Assembly (NCBI GenBank): GCA_902728285.1
Contig: CACVBU010000351.1
Location: 1,360,370-1,424,369, forward strand
DNA: 64,000 nucleotides
Source: Clytia hemisphaerica
Lineage: Eukaryota > Cnidaria > Hydrozoa > Leptothecata > Clytiidae
Direction of reading: 5' to 3'
A program made the translations under genes and the position numbers. Below, in pieces: positions 27,301 to 39,300 of this stretch. A model generated the notes under the pieces. It was not told where the DNA came from. It did not search any database and was given only the letters and a program-made list of their open reading frames with translations. Within the stretch, counting starts at the first letter, position 1. The number at the start of each line of letters is the position of its first letter.

Positions 27301-30300
27301 AAGTGAGCATTTTAGGTAAAACGGACCGGTCTGTAAAATCCAACCAATCACGTGACTAAGTTGAAATTTCGTACACTTTCTTAGATGGTCTGCAAAGTAC
27401 CAAATATTAATGCGAACGGACTTTTTCTGTTACTAGCCTCTTTTATTTGACAAACCAGCCTTCAGGAACAAATTCCAGTCAAATCGAACAAGTCAATCAG
27501 TCAATACATGATTTTGGTCAAGTTTACATTCTAGTCTGTAAAATACCAATCAGACAGATTTACTGTCAGATAAGGAAACTCCGATCAAAGATTTTGCTTG
27601 GCCGGGATTGAGTATATAAAAGTCAGTGGTATACTCTTAGATTCCAAATAAACGGGCCCCCCCCCCGCTTGTTAATTTTTCGAAAATTTTCCAACCCCCC
27701 CCCCCCCCCGGACCTTATTAGGACCCCCCCCGTTTATTAATCTCTAAGAATATTTTCAGCTGTCAAAGAGAAGGCCCCTTATTTTGCTCTAAATAGCCTG
27801 ATGTTAGCCTATTTTAACCTTATTTTTGGGTTTCAGAAGTACAATTTCCAACCCCCCCCCAGGCAATTAGGTCCCCCCGTTTATTAAAATCTAGAAAATT
27901 TTTCCACCCCCCCCCCCCCCCCCCACCCCCCCCCGTTTATTCGAACCCCCCCCCCCCGTTTATTTGGAACCTAAGAATATTCACGTTTGTTAGGCCTTGA
28001 ATGTTAGAAGGCAATGATTTCAGTAAAAAAATAACGAATACTAACATCTTGATTTTCATTTTGATCTTGCTTCTCTTCCACATTCCATTTGAAACTGAGA
28101 AAGACACAAATAAACAATAATATAGTATAGTAAATTTAAATATTAACAAAACCTAACACAGTTGACATGCAAAATGTCGAAACAACGTCTATCTATCTAA
28201 CGTCTACAACATCCACGTAACGTAAAATGAACGTTGAAAGAACGTTATATACCAGGGAATGAAGTTGGAAGTGACCTACACGCTTTTTTTTTTATAAGAA
28301 TGGTGTTTTTTCATTTCATCATGGATATTCTTAACTTTTTGGCGAAAATCATCCAAAAATATTCTTACGGTATTCTTAGGTTAAGATCGAAATTGGCAAT
28401 CTATAGGTTAAAATGCATTAAAAATGGCATTCTTAGGTTCAGTTGCTAAATTCCATGATGGTGATATTCTTACCATATTCTTAATTTTTTGGCCATTTTC
28501 ATCATGGACATTCTTATAAAGTGTATTCTTATATAAAAAAAGCGTGTATTAAACTTCAACGTATCAAGTAGATAAGGGTTAGAGCCTACACTTGCAAACT
28601 AGAGCATATAGTCCCTTCTTTAAGATAATGAAAGTCTTAGATCGTTAATTTTCCCATTTAGAAGATGTCCCATTAAAGGCACAGATTTTTAAAGCCCGAA
28701 AGGCTAGATAGAGTAATTTGGCTGAAAAATCACATGACATTACAATAGAATTTCAACACTTGACCAATCAGAAGCTTCGCGGATTTTTGAAACAATAGCA
28801 ACGATTTTTTCTTCCTGGAAAAGCTAAAGGCACTCCATATAGACCGATTCCGTGTGACATAATTTTCACCCACAATCAACCATTTTTTATTAGAAATGGT
28901 AAAAAAGAATATGTACAGGATGGTTTAATAACAACTTGATAACTCAAAGTCTTCCAATATTAACCGTTCGGGCCTGCATAAAGTTTTTGGTTTTGTGGGT
29001 GAAATTTATGTCAGTTAGGAACAGGCAGCTTGCTTGCCGTTTGCTTGAAGTCCTTAACTGGATTATGCCGAATCAGTCTATAGCCCTCCGGGTTTTACAG
29101 AAATCTGTGATATAGGGACGAAGAAACTTTACACTGGATAGCACTTTAAAAATCAAATTTAAATGAGAAGTTTTAAATTCACTTGTGGTTTTGTAAAACG
29201 ACTGTGTAATCTTCAGAGACGTATATTGATTCCAATTCTTGAAGATATTCATAATCTTTCTGGTCGTCTTGTGTCAATAAATGTTCCTTCTTCAAGTACG
29301 GATACTGTGTGAAAATAAAATATGAAATATTACCAAACCAATATCTTTTCCTAAGGATTTTACTCCCATTTACTTGTTTGAGCGATAGGCTCTTGTAACC
29401 AGGACCACTACCTACACGAGAGGGAAGCTTGTTCCACTGGTCAATTTGCGATGGAAATTTTTATGAATAGTGATCAAAACTTACAGTTAATCATAATCTG
29501 CAAACTACACAGGGAGATCATAAAATTCGCTGGCAAGCAGATTGAATAAATTTATTTCCACTTTCAACTAAACGAAAAATTGCATGTTAAAAAAAGCTTC
29601 CTGCTGCTAATAAGAAAAATTTAAAATTTGGTCAATTCTGACTCCCTAAGTCACTGCTTTTAAAAAACGGGCAATCTTGTACAATGTACGAAAATGATCA
29701 AGGAGAATAATTAGAAATACTTTGACAAAAAAAGATTGCAAACGACTACTCACCAATTTGATTCGCAGTTCTCTCTCCAATGTTATCATATACAATTTCT
29801 TGATCTCTTTCTTTGGATTCAAACCCTAAAGAAATCCAAGAGAAATAAATTCAAAAATCAAAGAGTTCCAGAGATGGTAACGTTTCCCATGATTGCTTAA
29901 GAAGTTTCTTGTGTTATTGTACTGTATTGTATTTGTAAATCATGTTCCTCGAACATTTTGAAAATAAAACTAATCAAACTAATCAAAAATCTATTTGAAA
30001 TCTCCATTGACGGCGGCCCTTATTACGCCAGCGACGAGTAAATAACGCCAATAAGAGCTGGTAAAAAAAGGGCCGATAAGGTAGTTCAAGTATTTTGGAG
30101 CATGTTTGAAAAGTTACAGAAAACAGGCAGTTCGCGTACAATCCTCTGGGTAAAAAAACTAAAAAATTAATATTAACTAAAAAGTTAAAAACAAAATCAT
30201 GAAGTTTGCTTACTAGATTCAGTAAAACTGTTTCAGCTTTGTCAATTTGATTTTGCTTCAAACACTTAGTTGCCACCTCTACACCATAATCAAGGAGACT

Positions 30301-33300
30301 TTCAAATGATCCATTGCATACATTGCTCTATAAGAATAGATTGAGACACTTTAGGTTATTAAAGCCGGGCGTCAACTTGAAAAATAAGTTCGTCGCGAAT
30401 TTTTTTGTCGCAAAAAATAAATCCAGAATGTCTGGAATCAAAAATCTATTGTTTCATTTTAGAAAGGTTGAAAATAATAAAGAATAGAAAAACAGAAAAC
30501 GTGCTCATCCAGTTTATTATCTTTTCATCTGTCTGAAAAAAGACAATGCTATTTATTTTTTGTCAACAGGTATTTGCGACGAACTTATTTTTTGTTCAGT
30601 GGACACCCTGTTTTTAACAACGATAAATTATTACACAAGCGTAATTCTCAATTTGGGTGAGCTGGAAACATTAGATGAACTAACTAACTCATTAGGTTGA
30701 ATGGTTGATAATGAGAAGAATATTACCTTTGTAAACAACGTCTTTTGAAGTGAGGAAATATTCCCACTCAATAGCATTTCTTCCAAGCTTTCCTGGAAAG
30801 GATGAAAAGTAAGAAAACGTCTCAGTAATAAGAATGGTTGCATCACACTAGAAAATGAGAAACGATGAGCCGTTGAGTATAAACTAACATGAATAAAATC
30901 GCCAAAACAACTTCAAGGATAAAGGCTTTCACTCTACAACCTAAAGTTATTTTTCAGCTTATCAATTATTTGTGTACATTGATTTCAAAGCTCCGAAGGG
31001 GCTAGATTTGAAACTCTTGGATGGGGAATGAAGCTACTTATTTTCCATCCAAAACGTGTGACGCGCGCCCCACGTGGTTTTCACACAAAGGCAAGATTGT
31101 AAGAAAAACCGATCGAAAAAATAAGCCGCTCAAAACAAAGAAAAGGGCTGGATTCAATCCGTACTTAAAAATGTTTAACAAAGTTTGATATTTAAGTCCT
31201 GAAAAGTTGATGAAAAGGCGCTACAGAGGTGGCAAGCACCCGTACCGTCATTCTTAATGTGGAGCAAATTTTAAGGCTTCAAATTTTAAGGTTTCACTTT
31301 TTATTGCTTGAGAAAGGTTGAACATTCTTCTCCAGCCTGTTCAGGGCTTTAAACACAAAGAAACTGCGGTACTAAGCCTGCTATTCATGATATGCACCAT
31401 TGCAATGTCTTCAACGAACCCAACATCTTATTGGTTGTAAGTGACGTATTGACTGATCTTACGTCACTTATACAAACAATAGGCTGTTGAGTCCGTGATA
31501 TAATGCCAGAAGACATTGCAATGGTGCATATCATTAATTTCGATCCTCTTTTCACACCTCTTGATCAAGTTTCTGTTTCTTTGGTATCCCATCAACCACA
31601 TCTCCATCATTTGCCTTCCTACTGGTCTTAATGTTGAGATATTTGCGAATTATAATCAATTTCTCCGTAATGTATTTCATTGCATCTGGTATATTATGCA
31701 GAAAGTTGAACCCATATTCTCCAGGATCACTTGTGGTACTGTTCGACCTCAATATGGGTAGATCTTCTTTGGAATGGTAAGATTCCATTTCCAATGCAAA
31801 AATTCCATCTTGTATGAGATCGTTAAAGTATGATAAACAAAGCTTTAAAAGTGATTCAAAAAAATTCTGTTTGTGTTTTCCTGAAATTAAAGTGAAAAAA
31901 AAAATTATCAAGTAAATCAATCCTTTCATACATCTTGAGTAAAAGATTTAATGGTACAGAATCTGCTTCTTGGTTAATTTTGAAATTTATTCTTATTTTA
32001 AACGTTTCGACCTCAACAGAGTACCATCATCAAAAAAATTATATAATATATTCAAATCAGTAACGAAGAACTCTCCTTGAAAATGAGAAGTAATTATCAA
32101 ACTTGCAAGCAAAACAAATTGGCTGGTTCAACTTTGAGGCCACTTTTATGACCTCATCCCCAGGTAAGCGGTTTTTTAGAAACATAAGAGCCACCATTAA
32201 ATTTGACTGAGGTTTGGATGTTCTTAATTCCAAGCTTACAAGCTTAGAATCTTTAGGCCTTTTCATAATTTATTTTGAGTGCAGCAACTGCCTCGTTTTG
32301 AAAGCATTACCAAATTGATTATATCCCTTGAGTCTTCAAGTGATATTTTTTAAATAGAGCGAACTCCTCTTTGAATCAAATACCATGGTAATATTTTGAA
32401 AATAAGTGCTCGTGACACATTTTATGAAAAAGTCTATTCTTAATGAATAGTTTGGTTTATCTAAAGGCATGAAAGTAACTCAAAAACGCATCTTTTTAAT
32501 TACTAAATTTCAAATCTGAGGTTTAGATTGTTCTCAATTTGTTCTTAAGTTCTGGAATGTATATAAACGAACCAGTTGAGCAGGATTTTAACGATTTCAT
32601 CAACATTTCAATAGCAGATACCATTTCATCAGAATTTATATTTTCAGTGTACGATCTTTGTGAAGTAAAGGATTTTGAAGGACTTCCACCACTACTTCCT
32701 CCACCACCAGCGTTGAATGATGATGATAGTTCACCAACACTCCTCCAATATCGAGTGAATACTGAAAATAAACGAAAGCAGAGAAAGAACTATAATCATG
32801 AAAATAATGATCATCCAGCAGTTCAATTTTGCTAATAAATGTAATAATGCAATAAACTGTTCTCAAATAAAATCCACCCTCTAAAAGGTTCGTTTATTTG
32901 AAACAAATAGCTCTCTATATATACAGACAAAATCATCTTTTCTCATACCTTTTTCTCGACTTTTCAAAAAGAAGGCGACGGTTTCGAACTGTCTGTGTTG
33001 TAAACCAACTTCCAAAGTATGCAATGGGATGCTGAATTGGTCCCAATTGTTGGTTTTACAAATCACCTCTGCTTGGTCAATACCACTATACTGAATAATC
33101 TGAAAAAATAAACGAAGAAAGAATATAAAAATAAAACACTTCAAACAAAATTATGAAAAACATTGACAATATCCATGCTTTTTTTCTATAAGACGAGGAC
33201 AATTTAATTTGTTGTTTTACGGGCCAAGCTACCCAAAAAAGGGTCAGTCGTTTGATCGGCGAAAAAATAGAAATAAAAGTAGAAAAATCTCCTAAAAAGA

Positions 33301-36300
33301 CAGCAAAAACTACTACATCTTGATAAAACTTTAAAAATTTGGCAGTCTGTAAAGCAATGAAAATAAAAATGTACTACCAAAATCAATTTTATCTTTATTT
33401 CGATTTTTTTAAATTCCAGGGTCGGTCGGGCCCGTAAAACAACTAATCAAATTGGTCTCGTCTTAAAGAAGAATTTTATAAGAACAATCAGACTCGATGC
33501 CAGAAAAATACTGTGTCTGGAATGAACAAATTTTAGGTAAATGGAGGGAATAAAGCCTAAAATTCTTCAATATTGCCCTAAAAATAAGAACAGGATGGAT
33601 AAGAAAAATATCCGAAAATATTAGTCTTAGGTATTATTGATATATAATATAAGTGCTGGAAAATTTAGAATAAACGTCAAGTGAAACTTGTGAAATTCAA
33701 GAAAAACCGTTTTTCCAGACTATAATCGGCTGTTACGGGTGATTCTTACATAGTTCCTGCAAAAAAAGATTATTTCATTTGAAAATCAAATCATGTTATC
33801 TTGGACATTGCTATCATTAACGATTTCAACTTAGTGCTAAAAATCAGAAACAACGAATGATGAACCTTGAGAAAATCAAAAAAAAAAATGTTTCTAGGAT
33901 TTTTTATCCATGGGTATTTGGTTATTGCCATTTATCTTTTCCAAACTCTGACTAAAAACTAACGAGTCAATGCCGAAAAACGCTGGAGACAGACGAAAAG
34001 ACGGACGGACATACAAAGTTTAATTTATAGAACCTCCAGATAGGTCAAAAAGGTGTACGCTCTTTAGTTTTGAAATCACAGACCCTTGCAACATCTTATA
34101 TCACTACCAGTAATTTGACTGAGGTTCAGCTGTTTTTATTCTTTCCTAGCTAAATGTTATTAACGCGTCATTTGCCTTATTTTAGGGTTTTTTCTTTGTT
34201 TTTTTTAAATAGACCCAAACCATAAACATTACATTAGATTGTTTCCTATTGTTTCTTATTTTTAAACTAAACTTCTGCCAAAAATCTCTTTAGAAGAACA
34301 AAGTGTTTAAAATCTTACAGTATCAATTAGTTGTTCTTGGTTTGCATTAAAGGTTGGTATTGTTATTGAGTGGATGGAAATCAACAAAGTTGGGAAATGT
34401 GGATTATTGCTGTAACATAAACATGTTTCGGTGTCCAGATCAAGTGAATTGAAAGTATTATCCATAGTATTAAAGTAAACGAGGCATTGTTTGTTTTCCT
34501 GCTCTAATTCATGTCTGTTTTTAGGTTTTAGTATCATCATTATAGATGTGTTGGAAGCAACCAAGTTATCGCACGTAAGATCTCTCATCGATTCTTCAGC
34601 TGGTGTAGTTGAAACTTCAATAGAAGTATGTTTCATTTTTCGCCTTCTCTTTCCAATCTTTTTGCTGTCACTCATATGTCCAACCCTATAGCTCCATATA
34701 TTTGGCCACTTTTTGTTGGAAGAATCTGGTGAGTTGCCTAGTAACAAACTTTTGTGAATATGGATGGAATGGATCTGCAAGGACTCATCGATTAATACCA
34801 GTTTGAATTGAGTTGAGTCAAAGGTGGCATCTAAGTGTTGCACATCATACAAAAGAAGTTTATCTGGAAAATCAAATGACAATAATGAAAACTATAACGG
34901 TTTTACTGCATCAAAAAATTATCATTCAAATTCAAGCAAAATAAATCGAGGGAAACAAATCAAAAATATTTTAACTTGGAGCCAGTTTGCTGTGCAAAAA
35001 AAACTCAAAAATCGTGCTACAGTTCAAAATTACCTTTATTACAATAATGATTATAATTGTTCAAATCATGTCATTAAATTTTACCTTGCAGATTCATCTG
35101 TAAAACAACTTCAAGAGTTTGTGCAGCAATAGCATCTTAAGTAAATTGAAATTTAGTTAAAGTTAAGAATAATAAGCTCTCAAATATATAATCATTCACT
35201 GCTTTCATTTTTGAAATTTAGACAAACTTAAACAAATCTTTTCATTATTGTCTTGCTCTATCCAAAATATCTATCACAATTATGACTATTTATGCTAAAC
35301 CTTATTTTGTGTTAAAAAGGATATAATTTATTTCATTGCAAAAAAATTCAAACGAAAAGATACAGAGGACCAACTGCTCAGATATACAGAAAATGATATC
35401 TTCAACTCTCTTTGCATGGGTCACATCATTCGAACCAAGGACATCCTCCTTACAAACCTGCATCATCTCTTGTACAAAAGGTTCATTTGTTTTGGATATC
35501 ATGATTTGTGCAATGTATTGCTTGTTAACAAGACATATCACTGAGTGAGTTTCCCCTTGACTGTCAACTGAAGCTGAGACTAGTGATAAATCACCAAGCT
35601 CTGGTATATCTAGAGTGGGTAGTAAAAAATACAATTGATACTGAGCCCCTCAGCCATGTCTGAAGACCAATGATTCTATAAATCTATAACAAGATAAGAC
35701 CTGGTTATAACTATAGTGAACATTATGGACAAATGTACAAAAAATGAAAATGAAAAAATGATTGATTGATTACAATCTATCGGCGGGGGGGGGATTTGGC
35801 CATGATGCTAGTGATAGATCGTTTTTCAGCCAAAAAAATAAAATTTTTCAATGAAACCTTAAAATGTATTCTTATTAAATTCTATAAAGGCTTGAGCCAA
35901 AAATGCAAAAATGCTTGAGCCATCTTTTAACTATGATTGACTTTCGGGCTCCGCGAGTTTATGGTTACCTTTGGCCAAAAATCGAAAAACTAATGAGCCA
36001 ATTCGAGAAAAGCTGGTAAAACTAAACTAACTAACTTAAAAAAATGGGTTAATTTATAGGACCTCCACCTCACCGGGGTAGCTCCAAAAATATTTATTAG
36101 CCAATTTTTCCCAACTTTTTAGCCCCCCTCACTTTTCATATTGGCCCATGAAAATCAATACTGATTGATGGTAATTCATCAGATATATCCAACACCTAAA
36201 ATCATTGTCATCAAATAGAAAAAAATTGATTTTTGCAATTTTTACAGACATTTCAAGAAATCTTAAATTTAAATAAAATGTTAAAAGATACCTTTTGTTG

Positions 36301-39300
36301 CCAGTAAAAATGAAGAGCCAATCAAAGTGACAATGGAATAGTTCAAGGTGTCTTTTGAAATGTTCAATTCAAATACAGTGATGTTGAGTTCGTGATCAAC
36401 AATGTATAAGAATTGACTTTGAGTCGGTGAATCCAAGACTCTATCACTGTGCAAAGATGAAGCTCCCCAAACAAAACTATAAAAATGAAAAAGAAGTCAT
36501 ATTGTTCATCTAAGAAAAAAATAAAATCAGATGGCTGGCAAAAATGTTTATTAAAAGCTTGTGAATCAGTTTTCTGCTCGCAAAACAATGATAAGTTAAT
36601 ATCTAGTACATGAAAAGTGTCTACTATCAGGCTATTGTGTGGAGTCATTACGTAATGTTTTCACCGTTTGTGTCAAAATGGTATCAGGCCTAGCAAAAAT
36701 TCTATTGATATGACATTGCATCTACGCTGCACACATCCCCTCTTATATGTTCTGATATAAGGGATGCGCAACGTGTATATATAAAATTCCTGTCCGAGAG
36801 TTACCCCTGCTTTGTATTTTTGAGTTTTAGAAACTCGATTCCTTAGAGAGCATTGATGTTGACCGCTGATGTTACATAAATAATATATAAAATACATACT
36901 ATTTTACTGATATGATAATAGTATAAAAGTGTTTGATATATATATATCAAAGCTATTTTGCAAGTTAAATCTGGTCTGTATAATTCAAAAATTGAGAAAG
37001 ATTTTTAAGCAGATTGTGCGCTATATGAGCTTCAACCGCCAGAAATGGCAGAAATAAATATATTCTTTTTTTTTCACTAAAAAAGCTTTGGAAATTATTT
37101 TGATTGCTATAGATGCAGTTTACAGTTGGAGCAACAGGTTGATCACACTTGTGATATTTATTGCTCTGACTGGTATTTGTTGGGGGTACTCCTTTAGGTA
37201 CAGTACTGTATTCCATGGATGGACTGCATGTTTTATAACTACCCAAATTAATTAGCTTGATTATTAAGTTTTATATGAGATCATTCTCAGATTTCTTTAA
37301 AATTGAATTTTAAAGATTTGAATGCCTTTGAAACTAGGGAGGTCAAAAGCCACGATCTTTTGCGTGCGCGAAAGGAAAAAAAGAGATTTCTTGTTATCCT
37401 CCCTTCATATCTTTACCATAATCCACTCAAAATGATCCATTCTTTTTTGAAATCAGGAGGAAATTTATCAGAGAACACAATTAAAAAGGAATGAAGTCGA
37501 TTGCTCTTCTACAATTAAAGTTCTCACATTTCCTCTAACCTAGCTAGATTTTCAAAAATAAAGCTTGTTTTCCCCAATTTTAAAGACTTCACTGTCGATT
37601 GCAATTCTAAAAATGCAGGTTGAGAGATTTTCAACCTCACGCACCCAGACCGCATAGGTAACTCATCAGTTTTCTGTAAACTGGTACAAAGTGATTGGAA
37701 AGTTATCATCACATTTGGCTAATCTTTGGATATTTAACTTAAGTTATATGAAACTAATGTCCTGTGGAATTTGCTTTTTCTCAGACGGACACTACCCTGT
37801 CAACGCACCAAACTGTACGAACACCGCACACACACAAAGTTTGTTGTTGGATGAGGATACTTTTTCAGTGTAGCTGGAACCTCGATATTCCAGGATTAGA
37901 AAAAGCTATACCTGTTATCTTTTTTCTTTAAAGAATCAACAAGCCATCAACATCAATAAATTACACACATTTCCTCAGAAACTTTTAAAATTATCTGCCA
38001 TTATGACATTCTTGAAGCTGTTCCGAAATTAACCAATCGGCTTATGTATCGGAATTCCTATGGGAGTTCTTTTCCGAGATTTGTAAAAAAGCTAGGTCGG
38101 CAAAAAAACTTTTCCCGGGGGTTTGAGGAATAAACAGAACTGCTAATCATTTCTTTTTTATTTAACCCATATATTTAAATTTGTGCTCAAAAATACTTGA
38201 ATAAATAAGTTAATAATACTTAATATACTATTTGTATCTCTAAGAAAATAAACACTTACAGAATGACATAGTTTATCATTTGAAATACCCCCGTGTTTGG
38301 ACCATTCTATCATGGGCGCAAATTAGGCCGGAAACTAAGTAGCTCCCTCAGTGCAAGATTGCCGCCTCATCTTTATTCGCCTGCGCAAGAACGCAAGCTA
38401 ATCATTTTTTCTCGCGCGCTCAAGGGGAAAAGGTAATAGACCGGCAGCTGAGGTCACAAAAAAATTGGACAAGGTGCGAACAATCCCAAACCACTTTTAA
38501 TTGAAAATATACAACCTGAATATCTAGAAACTATCAACCGGAGTTGTTGAAATTATTTACCGGACATGTCCGATAATATTTTAGGACCTGATGACGTCAT
38601 GCGTGCCCATAGGCTAACTGAAAAAATTCTGAGAACCAACATAGACATATTATATACCGATCGAAGCGTTTTTTAACGTAGATTAAGAAAATGGTCAATA
38701 ACCATATCTGAAAATTTTGCTATAAAAAGTTAGAATGCTTTTCCTTTATGTCCGTAACGCCAATTTTACCTGTCCGAGAAGAAAAAAATCAAAAATTCAA
38801 ACTTATCAAAATTGAAATCTAAGACCTCCATTCGAAAGCTCTCAAAAATCGATATAGAAGACTTTTAAGTGGATATATATAATTTCTCAACCTAACTCGA
38901 GAAAATCGATCCTAAAGAAAGTGTAAATCTGACGTCATTAAAACTTCGGAAGCTTTTAACTTTTTATTATCAAATTTTCAGATAGTTACTGACCTTTTGC
39001 TTAATCTACGTCAAAACACGCGTCGATTGGTATATAATATGTCTATGCTTTTTTTCATAAAAATTTTCATTTTGCTTGTGACGGCATTAAATACGAAAAT
39101 ATTTTCGGACGCGTCCGGTAAAAATTTTCAAACTGTCCGTTTGATGATTTTGTGTTCAGAAAGGTCATATCTATTGAAAACAACTGTTTAAAGTTTGCTC
39201 GCAAACTTTGTAGCTACTGCACTTTTTTATGTGACCTCAGCTGCCTGACTAAAAGTGATCAATATTCTTCAAAGGAAAAACGTCAGAAACAAACCCAATA

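Noticed and set aside
32057..32266. 69-codon minus-strand ORF between spatacsin exons 6 and 7
   Set aside because: Exons 6 and 7 splice in phase without it (STG-GKHKQNFF), and its peptide matches nothing at that point in spatacsin.
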